Below are positions 25,452 to 38,256 of a DNA stretch of 64,000 nt, one piece after another. The first letter of the stretch is position 1. Each line of letters opens with the position of its first letter. Source of the stretch: Siderastrea radians (taxonomy: Eukaryota; Cnidaria; Anthozoa; Scleractinia; Rhizangiidae); contig OZ024898.1 of the NCBI GenBank assembly GCA_964017195.1, positions 11,691,630 to 11,755,629 of the forward strand. The letters run 5' to 3'. Under the pieces are notes generated by a model that had not been told where the DNA came from, did no database searches, and worked only from the letters and a program-made list of their open reading frames with translations. The position numbers were made by a program, and so were the translations under genes.

Positions 25452-25688
25452 CTATACTACACTATATACAGCCATATAAACAATAGCCTCCATTTGGTGC
25501 GAAGATAAGCTTGGTCTGAGACGCGAACAATTTTCCACAACTATTCCGTAAATAATCTTCGCAGGATATCTCTCACCGGTCTTCTTAGCCACTTCCATAA
25601 CGAATTTGCTTAGCCTGCAATTTAGACTCGACACTTCCATTTCTTCGATACCTGTTGAGAGCGTCGCGACCTTACGCCCCTTCTTCAC
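25452..25688 (-). pseudogene. DUF3504 / Crypton-type tyrosine-recombinase-like fragment
   Basis: A 78-codon frame with VSSLNCRLSKFVMEVAKKTG then ERYPAKIIYGIV. It resembles the conserved block (LSKFV.EVRK..G..YP..TLY) of DUF3504 proteins of the KIAA1958/QRICH1/ZMYM group, which are regarded as derived from Crypton tyrosine recombinases. Only this block is present: the downstream part is cut by the left array and the catalytic Arg/Tyr region is absent. It is the only protein-like relic in the centre of the foldback element. The family assignment is from motif memory and is moderately sure. Confidence 0.5.
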
Positions 25689-26007
25689 TCATGGTCGGAC
25701 GCCAACTGCACAACAACAACTCACAACAACAACTCACTATGCAGGTAAACGTGTTCGTTCGGTGGAGGGCAATAATGTAACACTGCATAATTTATCATTG
25801 TTGATTTGAGAAAACATGTCACTGCATAATTTCTTATTGTTTCATTTGAGAAGACATGTCAAAAACTCGAGCTTCGTGCTTCATCACGGGTTCCAAACAC
25901 CTCGAAACCATAAAAGCACTCGGTCTACGGGAACCCGTGATGAAGCACTCGCCCTGTTTTTTGACATACTACATGAAACACTCTCTCTCTCTCTCGTGTT
26001 TGATATA
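25689..26007. other. non-coding; short perfect inverted pair
   Basis: Contains GCTTCATCACGGGTTCC (25,878-25,894) and its exact complement (25,930-25,946), a 17-bp-arm hairpin with a 35-bp loop. Nothing else recognised. Confidence 0.6.
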
Positions 26008-26757
26008 ATAGTGCCGTAGCATGGGGAGCCCCGCCCCCCCCAAAAAATGGGTTAACACAAAAGAGTAGAACAGTAACTATGTTAGCATACTGTTGGATTA
26101 GGTCAGCCTAATTAACACTGCGGTTAGCCCAATTTTGTTTTCCAGTGCTATTAGTATAACGTTTTCCAGCAAAAGTTTTGCACATTTTCTTTTCCAACTC
26201 CTACAAAGCTTTTGGCAGCAAAACCTAGAAGTGGATTGGATTTTTGCGATTGACCCTTGTGAACTGAGCCAATAATTATGACCGTTACGTCTGGTTAGCG
26301 GCGACGCTCTTCCTGCTCCTTAATTTTTGCAAACATCCAATGTTCATTTCGATTTGATTAAGCTTTAAATTCTATGGCTTTAAATGGGTGAGAAACCCAT
26401 TAAATCTGGTGAGAAACGATCACGAGTCATGCCCAAAAAAGAATGAAAACCGTCAAGAATAGGCTGGTTTAGAAGTAACATCTCAGGCATTTTGGCTTAC
26501 AGGCAGAAGGAACTTCGAATTAAATAAACCCGTTCAATAAGAACAGTACAGCGTTAAAGCAACCTTTCTGATCAATGATTTTAGTCAGTTTAAAATTGCT
26601 GGTAACTTTTTCAGAAAGCTAGAAATGCTATTTTAGAGACCCCATCATTGAAAATCTCCCAGACTAGCATGCCCCCCGACCCTCCAAGAACCTCGCGCCC
26701 AAGGTGCGAGTGATGTGCCCCCCCCCCCCTCAATAAATTTAACCCTGCTACGGCACT
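26008..26757. mobile_element. 750-bp hAT-like non-autonomous element
   Basis: The left end AGTGCCGTAGCATGGGG and right end CCCTGCTACGGCACT are inverted copies of a terminus of the CAGTGCCGTAGC type seen in hAT elements. A C-run lies inside each end. Flanking octamers are not identical, so the target duplication is unproven. No transposase frame. Confidence 0.65.
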
Positions 26758-26774
26758 GTATATTACAAACTACT

Positions 26775-26928
26775 CTATATACCATGCCATAGAAAATACA
26801 GCCTATCAGAATTCAGGAAAGCCGTTGAATATTCGATGGTTAAACTTAACCTTCCCATCGTGCGCTGGGATTTTATTCTCGACGAAATTTAGTAAGCGTA
26901 TTTTCTCTGGCATGGTATAAAATAGTAA
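26775..26928. repeat. 154-bp hairpin MITE
   Basis: ATACCATGCCATAGAAAATAC near 26,778-26,798 is matched by inverted GTATTTTCTCTGGCATGGTAT near 26,898-26,918, flanking a short core. It lies inside the centre of the foldback element. Confidence 0.65.
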
Positions 26929-27686
26929 CACAACACTTTCTCGTGGTATACTTAACAATTATTCCTTGAGCGCGCGTTGGATACGAGATGGTAGATAGCC
27001 AACGAGGCGCGTAGCGTGCGCGCCACGTTTATAACGGGGCCATTCAAACCGGAAGTTGAACATATCTTTTTCCACCAAGAACGATCAGAATGCGAAAACT
27101 TTGTCAATCCCAGCAGTATCGTAGCTTGCAAACGCATACGTTTTTCCTGCTATCGCTAAGCAGTTTGCCTCTGTCACGATGTTGCCTGAGAAGATTGCCT
27201 CAATGTTTACTAAAGCAAAGCGTTGAAATGGAGGAATTTTGCTCTCGGATTTTGAAGAACAATCGTAACTTGTTGTTCTGTTTATGTAGCACAATGGAGG
27301 ATCATTCGCTTGTTTTCGGGGTTCGAACAAAATTAAAGTTTTGTCTGCTCTAGGCAAAAAATCGTTGTTGCAGATTGGTGTAAAACCGCACTTGATTCTG
27401 CGTGCACAGTTTCAAGTCTGTAGGACTTTTCGCTTCTCGGAGAGCATGAAAACAACTGAACAAGAAATGTTCATTTTGGGGGAAGTAGATCATGTAACCA
27501 AGTGTTTTCATGCTATCTCAGACTCAGGAGCTGCCAAAGCTATCGAGTTGAAAAACTTGCACGTAAACTATGTGTGCTGAGCGTGTTAACTGTATATGAT
27601 GAAAGTGTTCGGTGTTTTTACAAGAAGGAAAGGACGTTTAGAACTTTCATAAGATTTTAGCGTATTAATGACCATTACGGAGTAGT
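26929..27686. other. non-coding or unrecognised, centre of foldback element
   Basis: Several overlapping frames of 60-90 codons on both strands (27,085-27,357 minus; 27,090-27,353 plus; 27,341-27,580 plus). None carries a motif I recognise, and no frame clearly dominates. Any transposase of the element would be expected here or nowhere. Confidence 0.4.
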
Positions 27687-30600
27687 AAAGTAAAGTATAT
27701 CAAGCACGCATAGAGTACTACAAGCAAGTAGAGTACATCAAGCAAGTAGAGTACATCAAGCAAGTGAAGTACATCAAGCAAGTAGAGTACATCAAGCAAG
27801 TGAAGTACATCAAGCAAGTAAAGTACATTAAGCGAGTAAAGTGCAACAAGCAAGTAGAGTATATCAAGCACATAGAGTACATCAAGCGAGTAAAGTACAT
27901 CGAGCACATAGAGTACTACAAGCAAGTAAAGTACATCAAGCGAGTGAAGTACATCAAGCAAGTAGAGTACATCAAGCGAGTGAAGTACATCAAGCAAGTA
28001 AAGTACATCAAGCAAGTAAAGTACATCAAGCAAGTAAAGTACATCAAGCAAGTAAAGTACATCAAGCACATAGAGTACTACAAGCAAGTAAAGTACATCA
28101 AGCAAGTAGAGTACATCAAGCACGTAGAGTACATCAAGCGAGTGAAGTACATCAAGCAAGTAGAGTACCTAAAGCATTAGTAGAGTATATTAAGCACGTA
28201 GAGTACATCAAGCAAGTAGAGTAAATCAAGCAAGTAAAGTATATCAAGCACGTAGAGTACATCAAGCAAGTAGAGTACATCAAGCAAGTAGAGTACATCA
28301 AGTAAGTAGAGGTCAACAAGCAATTAAAGTACATCAAGCAAGTAGAGTACATCAAGCAAGTAGAGTACATCGAGCAAGGAGAGTACATCGAGCAAGTAGA
28401 GTACATCAAGCAAGTAGAGTATATCAAGCACGTAGAGTACATCAAGCACGTAGAGTACATCAAGCAAGTAGAGTACATCAAGCAAGGAGAGTACATCGAG
28501 CAAGTAGAGTACATCAAGCAAGTAGAGTATATCAAGCACGTAGAGTATATCAAGCACGTAGAGTATATCAAGCACGTAGAGTACATCAAGCACGTAGAGT
28601 ACATCGAGCACGTAGAGTACATCAAGCAAGTAGAGTATATCAAGCACGTAGAGTATATCAAGCACGTAGAGTATATCAAGCACGTAGAGTATATCAAGCA
28701 CGTAGAGTATATCAAGCACGTAGAGTATATCAAGCAAGTAGAGTACATCAAGCAAGTGAAGTACATCAAGCAAGTAGAGTACATAAAGCGAGTAAAGTGC
28801 AACAAGCAAGTAGAGTACATCAAGCATGTAGAGTATATCAAGCACGTAGAGTATATCAAGCAAGTAGAGTACATCAAGCAAGTGAAGTACATCAAGCAAG
28901 TAGAGTACATAAAGCGAGTAAAGTGCAACAAGCACGTAGAGTATATCAAGCACGTAGAGTAGATCGAGCAAGTAGAGTACATCAAGCACGTAGAGTACAT
29001 CAAGCAAGTGAAGTACATCAAGCAAGTAGAGTACATCAAGCACGTAGAGTATATCAAGCACGTAGAGTATATCAAGCACGTAGAGTATATCAAGCAAGTA
29101 GAGTACATCAAGCAAGTGAAGTACATCAAGCAAGTAGAGTACATAAAGCGAGTAAAGTGCAACAAGCACGTAGAGTATATCAAGCACGTAGAGTAGATCG
29201 AGCAAGTAGAGTACATCAAGCACGTAGAGTACATCAAGCAAGTGAAGTACATCAAGCAAGTAGAGTACATTAAGCTAGTAAAGTGCAACAAGCAAGTAGA
29301 GTACATCAAGCATGTAGAGTATTACAAGCACATAGAGTACATCAAGCACGTAGAGCATATCAAGCACGTAGAGTAGATCGAGCACATAGAGTACATCAAG
29401 CACGTAGAGTATATCAAGCAAGTAGAGTAGATCGAGCAAGTAGAGTACATCAAGCACGTAGAGTACATCAAGCACGTAGAGTACATCAAGCGAGTGAAGT
29501 ACATCAAGCAAGTAAAGTACATCAAGCAAGTAAAGTACATCAAGCAAGTAAAGTACATCAAGCAAGTAAAGTACATCAAGCAAGTAAAGTACATCAAGCA
29601 AGTAAAGTACATCAAGCAAGTAAAGTATATCAAGCACGTAGAGTACATCAAGCAAGTAGAGTACATCAAACAAGTAGAATACATCAAGTAAGTAGAGTAA
29701 ATCAAGCAAGTAAAGTATATCAAGCACGTAGAGTACATCAAGCACGTAGAGTACATCAAGCGAGTGAAGTACATCAAGCAAGTAGAGTAAATCAAGCAAG
29801 TAAAGTATATCAAGCACGTAGAGTACATCAAGCAAGTAGAGTACATCAAGCAAGTAGAATACATCAAGTAAGTAGAGGTCAACAAGCAATTAAAGTACAT
29901 CAAGCAAGTAGAGTACATCAAGCAAGTAGAGTACATCGAGCAAGGAGAGTACATCGAGCAAGTAGAGTACATCAAGCAAGTAGAGTATATCAAGCACGTA
30001 GAGTATATCAAGCACGTAGAGTATATCAAGCACGTAGAGTACATCAAGCACGTAGAGTACATCGAGCACGTAGAGTACATCAAGCAAGTAGAGTATATCA
30101 AGCACGTAGAGTATATCAAGCACGTAGAGTATATCAAGCACGTAGAGTATATCAAGCAAGTAGAGTACATCAAGCAAGTGAAGTACATCAAGCAAGTAGA
30201 GTACATAAAGCGAGTAAAGTGCAACAAGCAAGTAGAGTACATTAAGCATGTAGAGTATTACAAGCACATAGAGTACATCAAACACGTAGAGTATATCAAG
30301 CACGTAGAGTATATCAAGCACGTAGAGTAGATCGAGCAAGTAGAGTACATCAAGCACGTAGAGTACATCAAGCAAGTGAAGTACATCAAGCAAGTAGAGT
30401 ACATTAAGCGAGTAAAGTGCAACAAGCAAGTAGAGTACATCAAGCATGTAGAGTATTACAAGCACATAGAGTACATCAAGCACGTAGAGCATATCAAGCA
30501 CGTAGAGTAGATCGAGCACATAGAGTACATCAAGCACGTAGAGTATATCAAGCACGTAGAGTATATCAAGCACGTAGAGTAGATCGAGCAAGTAGAGTAC

Positions 30601-33175
30601 ATCGAGCAAGTAGAGTACATCAAGCAAGTGAAGTACATCAAGCAAGTAGAGTACATCAAGCACGTAGAGTACATCAAGCAAGTAGAGTACATCGAGCAAG
30701 TAGAGTACATCAAGCACGTAGAGTACATCAAGCAAGTAGAGTACATCGAGCACGTAGAGTACATCAAGCAAGTAGAGTACATCAAGCAAGTGAAGTACAT
30801 CAAGCAAGTAGAGTATATCAAGCAAGTAGAGTATATCAAGCACGTAGAGTACATCAAGCAAGTAGAGTACATCAAGCAAGTAGAGTACATCAAGCAAGTA
30901 GAGTACATCAAGCACGTAGAGTATATCAAGCACGTAGAGTACATCGAGCAAGTAGAGTACATCGAGCACGTAGAGTACATCAAGCACGTAGAGTACATCA
31001 AGCAAGTGAAGTACATCAAGCAAGTAGAGTACATCAAGCACGTAGAGTACATCAAGCACGTAGAGTAGATCGAGCACATATATAGAGTACATCAAGCAAG
31101 TAGAGTAGATCAAGCACGTAGAGTATATCAAGCAAGTAGAGTAGATCGAGCAAGTAGAGTACATCAAGCAAGTAGAGTACATCAAGCACGTAGAGTACAT
31201 CAAGCAAGTAGAGTACATCGAGCAAGTAGAGTACATCAAGCACGTAGAGTACATCAAGCAAGTAGAGTACATCGAGCACGTAGAGTACATCAAGCAAGTA
31301 GAGTACATCAAGCAAGTGAAGTACATCAAGCAAGTAGAGTATATCAAGCAAGTAGAGTATATCAAGCACGTAGAGTACATCAAGCAAGTAGAGTACATCA
31401 AGCAAGTAGAGTACATCAAGCAAGTAGAGTACATCAAGCACGTAGAGTATATCAAGCACGTAGAGTACATCGAGCAAGTAGAGTACATCGAGCACGTAGA
31501 GTACATCAAGCACGTAGAGTACATCAAGCAAGTGAAGTACATCAAGCAAGTAGAGTACATCAAGCACGTAGAGTACATCAAGCACGTAGAGTAGATCGAG
31601 CACATATATAGAGTACATCAAGCAAGTAGAGTAGATCAAGCACGTAGAGTATATCAAGCAAGTAGAGTAGATCGAGCAAGTAGAGTACATCAAGCACGTA
31701 GAGTACATCAAGCAAGTGAAGTACATCAAGCAAGTAGAGTACATCAAGCACGTAGAGTACATCAAGCACGTAGAGTAGATCGAGCACATATATAGAGTAC
31801 ATCAAGCAAGTAGAGTAGATCAAGCACGTAGAGTATATCAAGCAAGTAGAGTAGATCGAGCAAGTAGAGTACATCAAGCACGTAGAGTATATCAAGCACG
31901 TAGAGTATATCAAGCACGTAGAGTAGATCGAGCAAGTAGAGTACATCGAGCAAGTAGAGTACATCAAGCAAGTGAAGTACATCAAGCAAGTAGAGTACAT
32001 CAAGCACGTAGAGTACATCAAGCAAGTAGAGTACATCGAGCAAGTAGAGTACATCAAGCACGTAGAGTACATCAAGCAAGTAGAGTACATCGAGCACGTA
32101 GAGTACATCAAGCAAGTAGAGTACATCAAGCAAGTGAAGTACATCAAGCAAGTAGAGTATATCAAGCAAGTAGAGTATATCAAGCACGTAGAGTACATCA
32201 AGCAAGTAGAGTACATCAAGCAAGTAGAGTACATCAAGCAAGTAGAGTACATCAAGCACGTAGAGTATATCAAGCACGTAGAGTACATCGAGCAAGTAGA
32301 GTACATCGAGCACGTAGAGTACATCAAGCACGTAGAGTACATCAAGCAAGTGAAGTACATCAAGCAAGTAGAGTACATCAAGCACGTAGAGTACATCAAG
32401 CACGTAGAGTAGATCGAGCACATATATAGAGTACATCAAGCAAGTAGAGTAGATCAAGCACGTAGAGTATATCAAGCAAGTAGAGTAGATCGAGCAAGTA
32501 GAGTACATCAAGCAAGTAGAGTACATCAAGCACGTAGAGTATATCAAGCACGTAGAGTATATCAAGCACGTAGGGTATATCAAGCACGTAGAGTACATCA
32601 AGCAAGTGAAGTACATCAAGCAAGTAGAGTACATCAAGCAAGTAGAGTATATCAAGCACGTAGAGTACATCAAGCGCGTAGAGTAGATCGAGCACATAGA
32701 GTACATCAAGCACGTAGAGTATATCAAGCAAGTAGAGTATATCAAGCACGTAGAGTACATCAAGCAAGTAGAGTACATCAAGCACGTAGAGTATATCAAG
32801 CACGTAGAGTACATCGAGCAAGTAGAGTACATCAAGCAAGTAGAGTACATCAAGCAAGTGAAGTACATCAAGCAAGTAGAGTACATCAAGCACGTAGAGT
32901 ACATCAAGCACGTAGAGTAGATCGAGCACATAGAGTACATCAAGCAAGTAGAGTAGATCGAGCACATAGAGTACATCAAGCAAGTAGAGTAGATCAAGCA
33001 AGTAGAGTACATCAAGCACGTAGAGTACATCAAGCACGTAGAGTAGATCGAGCACATAGAGTACATCAAGCAAGTAGAGTAGATCAAGCACGTAGAGTAC
33101 ATCAAGCACGTAGAGTATATCAAGCAAGTAGAGTAGATCGAGCAAGTAGAGTACATCAAGGTAGCTAAGCAAGTA
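27687..33175 (-). repeat. 18-bp minisatellite array, right arm, with higher-order structure
   Basis: Same 18-bp unit as the left arm, inverted (GTAGAGTACATCAAGCAA-type), about 300 copies. Phase-shifting 22-bp units (ACATATATAGAG) occur at ~31,077, 31,603, 31,787 and 32,421. Their spacings of 526, 184 and 634 bp equal 28, 9 and 34 units of 18 bp plus one 22-bp unit. A second marker (GAGTAAAGTGCAACAAGC) recurs seven times from 27,833 to 30,411. This shows block duplications by unequal exchange or slippage. All long frames here are artefacts. Confidence 0.95.
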
Positions 33176-33269
33176 GAATAGTATAAGTAATAGAACTCAA
33201 GTAAAGTTAGTTAAATAATATATTGGGGACAATATAGTTCCCCATACATCACTTACCTACCATTCTTTA

Positions 33270-34439
33270 CAGTTATTCCGCTGTCATTTAGTGAGCCCGC
33301 ATAGTACATGCCGTCCTGGAAAGAGAACTAAACTCGTGAAGAGTTACAACGTTTACTTTCTCTCGTTTTTGTTAACATGGACGACGGAAAGATAAACAAT
33401 CGAAAGAAGAAGCTCTAAGAAACACTCGACAAGTTAAGGAATGGAATTTAGAGCGAAGAAAACATCTGTCAAGGCGAAGGACAACCTTCCACCTCCAAAG
33501 ATTTTTCGAGCTGCGGACTTTCTGTGAAATGCTCCAGCACTTCTACGAGTCTACGGTAGAGTAAATTACACATTTGATTGTAAATTTGTATCGAAATCGC
33601 TTTTTAATTGAGGGATTCTTCATATTCCTTACAGTTTTTGTAAAAGTTTTGAAAAACGTGCACAGTTCGCATCACGAAATGCTCTTCAAAATAACTTGCA
33701 CATCGAGCGAAATCGCTTGCGCGTAGCTTCCCTCGAAGAAAGAATTGAACGCGTTTCGTCTTCAGAAACAAGTAATGGCGTGTTTTAATAAATGTATTAT
33801 TTAGAAAAGCTTACTGTCTCTTCTTCTGTGTACCTTCATTCATAAAATTTCGAAAAGTAGTAATCTGACCTAAACAGACACAAATGCTCTGTTGTGGTTT
33901 GATTTCACGCGCGAGACAACATGAGAACTCTCTTGCGGAAATTTCAAAATTTTGACTTTCAGATTGTATTCTTGGCTAATTCTTAATTGAGAACTGGTGT
34001 ATTTTATTTAAAAGTAAGAAATTTTAACTATTCTAGATCAAGTGAGTGTTGTTTTTTCGAACCTATAAATTGTTCTTTCGTACTGCACATGGGTTGTTTA
34101 TTACCAACTGCTAATTTAGTGAAGCGATCATAAAACACGCAGCCTTCAATGGGTTAAATTCTCTTTGATTCCTGGAGTTGTGGTAATGTTAAAAAAGCTT
34201 CCTTGTCCAGATAACTTGAAATTAATACCGTAGATTAGACAACTATCTCTAGACGAACGGTCTACTTTTTTGGGGGTTTTGGTGAACTCGCCATTCACGA
34301 CAACAAAACTGTGCACCTTTCTCAACAAGCGCGCCAAAAAACACCTGGGAGTCGTGAGCTGATCACGTGCTAAAAGCATCACGTGACGTTTCGGTCACTA
34401 AGTAACCGTGACGCATGCTCAACACAGTTCATTTCGACC
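33270..34439. other. non-coding, nothing recognised
   Basis: Spacer between the foldback-like and RecQ-carrying elements. Only short frames. Confidence 0.4.
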
Positions 34440-34519
34440 CATGGCACAATCTCGTTCCCAGAGTCCGCGTTACCCTAGACCAGCGGTCGGGAACGAGGGA
34501 CTCTGGGATAAAGCGTTTC

Positions 34520-36780
34520 GGATCGCATTTTCATTGGCTGAAATCTGAGCATGAGCAGTTGGACCGGAAGTGAAAGTAGCTGTAATTCGTCCCCAGATTC
34601 CCAGATTTGGCGTCCGTTCCTAGAGCCCGTGTTACCTTTTCCAGCGGAGTCTTGTGACCAAAATGGCGGTCAAAATACCAATGAAAGAGTGAAAGCTTTG
34701 CCTGGAGGTGTAGAACTACAGTACGTTTGAAGATGTTGTAATTCCGGACCTATAAGACATGCGATAGATTTGTTTGGGGAAAAATCTAAGAACGAGAACC
34801 TTTTAAATGTTCTGGAAAAGTTGACCGGATTAGTTTTTGTGTATGGCGACGGACTTCCGAGAAATGAAAGTTGCAGCAGCTGTTGTAGTCGTGCAAAACA
34901 CTTTTCTGAATCTGGGAGCGAGGTTGTTTGAGGGCTTGTTTGTGGCTTCACATGAAAAACAAGAAAGTCCCTTGAGGCTGTAGAGAGGGAAAAAGCCAGT
35001 CAGAGTCCAAAGACAGAAGAACAATGACAATCGAAGAGAGGTAAACATCATGCTATCGAACTAATATTATTAACACCTCCCCAGCCATCACAAATTCAGT
35101 ATCTTTTGAGGCTGGAAGTCCTCAGTGATATAAATAATGCTTTCACAATTTAAAAAATTAGCTTGTTCTGTTTGCATAATTTTCAAATTCATTTTTTTTA
35201 TACATTCCAAACTGTCCCTTTTCTTATACTTTAAACATATAAAATACACCTACAACTTCAAAGTAACATTAATATAAAATTTATAACACTGTTTATTGCT
35301 GATTGCACTTTCGAAGTAAAACAGAACATTATTTTTTGCTAACAACTGAACGTTAATTTTCATTATCTTTTTCCATAGGACAGGTTGTATTCCTGGTCCA
35401 AAGACAATCTGAAGGACAAAGAGGTTATGATGTACTTGGTGTTGGAAAGGTGTCAGATTCTATCACATCCCATTCACCAGATCTTATTCCTGTTTTTGTT
35501 GCTTTAATGTTGAACCTAATAAAGCAGCTGAATTATTCTCTGTTGGTCAAGTTAGTCTTGTGGCCAAGAACACTAGAAGCAGTCTATGGGAAGAGAATCA
35601 CTGAAGCACCACCACCTGTAGAGCCCCCATCCCCTGTCTCTGCTATTCCTACTAGTTCAAAAGAAAACCGGCGAATGAACTATGTACTTCAGGTCATGTA
35701 GCTGAGACTGCTTCTGATGCAGTTGAATGACACAGAGAACAGAAGGTGATGGGGAAAAAAGTCTAAGGAACTGGAAACTTCTCATGTTTTATTTTGGGGC
35801 ACAGCCCAGGGGCATGAAATATGCCTTTGAGGCTATGCATTTTATAACATTTGTCATAGGTCCTTTACAGTGAACACATGGCACATCATATTCTTCATGG
35901 TCAGTTTGTGGACCCCAAAGGTGGGCAGGACAACGATTTGTGTGGTGCCAATGACCTTTAAATGGAACATGGTCAAGAATGATAAGGGTGTTCTGAAAGC
36001 AATATGTGGGAACAAAACTCTCATAGCAGTTCAAAGATCCACTTCTTCTAGTTAACTGCTAAACGAAACATCAAAGCAGTATGACAGAGAAAGCAACATT
36101 TCCCCAAGTCAGCAAGCCATACTTATGCACGTACATCTGATGATATCAAAGAAATGATTGAACTTATCAGCAGTCAAAAGCCCTTCGAACATCAGCCAGG
36201 AAAGAGTCTTCAAAGCTTCCCTTCCATTTCTAAGAGCCCTTTAGATCAGCTGGACATATTTGCTTTGCACTCCTAGTTAACTAAAAACAAGAAATGACTA
36301 GAGAGCTAATCCACACAGCTGCGATGACTCAGGAAGACGAAGAGATCATTTCTCTAGATGAAGGATTTGTTTAATCTCAGAAAACATAAACATTAATATA
36401 CATTCCCCAAGGCATCAGCTTTCCTCACTGTGTTACATCACTATTGGTATTACTTTAAATTTGTCAACTGAATAAAATTTATATTTTCAGTCCCACAAAA
36501 TGAGGAATTTCACTTGCATAGTGGATCACATATTGCGGATACAGTGTACATGAGTACTTTCCACTCTAACTTACAGTGTAATAGGCACTTCACACCAATG
36601 AGGCAATTTTTGTGGTGGAGGGGGTGGGGGTGCAATTAAGCCCTACTAAACATTCAAAAGGTCCCAGTAACAGCATGGAATCCCAAATGACTCAAACTAC
36701 AGTTATTTGCTTATTAGTTACCCCTGCTCCATAAAATTCTCGATGAAATATTACTGTTATTTTTGTTTCCCCTGATGGTT
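34520..36780 (+). other. unidentified possible plus-strand gene remnant in RecQ element
   Basis: Three stretches look protein-like on the plus strand. At ~34,725-35,050 a broken frame includes VVIPDL and LFEGLFVASHEKQESP. At ~35,381-35,701, after an acceptor-like TTTTTCCATAG, a frame includes GYDVLGVGKVSD and RTLEAVYGKRITEAPPPVEPP. At ~36,140-36,270 another includes DDIKEMIELISSQKPFE. Each is interrupted. I do not recognise the family; it could be a decayed multi-exon gene divergent from the helicase. Confidence that it was once coding is modest. Confidence 0.35.
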
Positions 36781-36784
36781 CACA

Positions 36785-38207
36785 TTATGGAGATTCTACT
36801 GCACATGTCTTTTTGGGAAGGTTTTTCTGAATAATACTGAAAAAATCTGCAGCCATATCTTTACTGTACACTTGTAAGATGGATTCCTTCGTTTGTACAG
36901 AGATAAGGTCTGGCAAGTGTTCAAGGACCAAAGAAATCATTTCAATCGGAAACCCACTGGACAGGGTCACATTGCGCACAGTGCTTCTCCCAATATCTTT
37001 GTGGAGTTGAAATCTATATTTCTCCATGTCTTGTTTGATTCTAAGTTTGGCCTCAGAAGTAAATAATTGGGAGTTACCCTCATTCTGTTCAGTGAGGGTC
37101 ATCTCAGACTCATCTTGAACACTGAGTGCCTCAACCTGTTCAGCTGCATGCACAAGCATACAGTTTTCACACTGACAGTGTAGCCTGTGAAAGTCACAGC
37201 ATGTGTGATCTTGAGGTTGATTGTCTGAAACCTTGTGGTCAAAATGATTTAAAATAATTTTTCTTTTACATTCCTTGGACTGGACATAGGACTACATGGC
37301 TTCTGGTATGTTTTTTAAAGGCTTTTGGAATGTCATAATAATAATAAGTGTCAGTCCTAGCTGCAAGGCCATTTCTGCCAGCCCTCCCAACCTCGTGTAT
37401 CTTACCCCAGTGTGAACAATTCTGTGAATGTCATTGCAGTCAATCCCAATTGCAAATGCCACAGTCACAAACAACACACGGTGGCTTGATTTCCCACTTA
37501 CTAGTTCATCTACTATTCTCCTTCTCTCATGCTTGGAATATTGGGCATGATACATGGTAAAAAGTCTGCTCTTTGCTGAAGGCTCTGCTGAAGGGTGGTA
37601 TTGGTCTTTGCCCATTTCATTGCGAAATACAGGAAACAGCCTGAAATTGTTTCTAGATTTCCATAAATAAGAGTGAGGGGCATTTCCAGCCTCTTTGATT
37701 TGAGTTCTGCAACAATTGGCTGTAAAATTCTATCCAATTTGTCATTGCCCCTATCAGGATGCACATGGGAGGTGTAAGTCCTGTTTGGACTACACTCAAC
37801 TGTTACTGGGGTGGACAGTCCTAAGGCAGTTACAATGCCACTTTTTGTAGCTGCTGTTGTTGTGCCTGTAAGTGCCAGTAGTGACACTCAGATGGGAACA
37901 GATTTGTTAACAGGCTTATTCTTCCATATGCTGGACAAAATGTGGCCCTTAACAAAAAACAGAAAAGAAGGTAAAAATATAAATTTGTGTCCCACGTGAT
38001 GTTTAATTTCTAATTATGCAATGACTGAAATGACCATCCTATAAAATGGTTCATTTCCCATCCATCTTTCTCTTTTCATGGGTTGCTCTTTATTTAATCT
38101 CTGAAAACATGAGTTGCATGGATGAGAACCTCTCTCTGGGTATTTACGCTTTCTGATTGCTTTCATTTCACAAGCCAGTTATTAATCGGTTTCAATGATA
38201 AAAAATG

Positions 38208-38256
<49 letters not shown>

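Larger units (their letters stand above)
23029..33261. mobile_element. 10.2-kb foldback-like element with minisatellite inverted arms
   Basis: The ends are GGTAGGTACGTGATG... (left) and ...CATCACTTACCTACC (right), flanked by identical octamers ATTCTTTA (23,021-23,028 and 33,262-33,269). Inside each end ~85 bp of unique inverted sequence (GGGGAACTATATTGTCCCC-containing) leads into long arrays of an 18-bp unit in opposite orientations: ~2.3 kb on the left and ~5.5 kb on the right. The ~2.3-kb centre carries a DUF3504-like fragment and smaller MITEs. Tandem-repeat inverted arms resemble Foldback-type elements; the 8-bp duplication resembles hAT. No transposase was recognised. Confidence 0.8.

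Noticed and set aside
23110..33175. CRISPR-like regular repetition
   Set aside because: Units are contiguous without unique spacers, in a eukaryotic context; it is a minisatellite.
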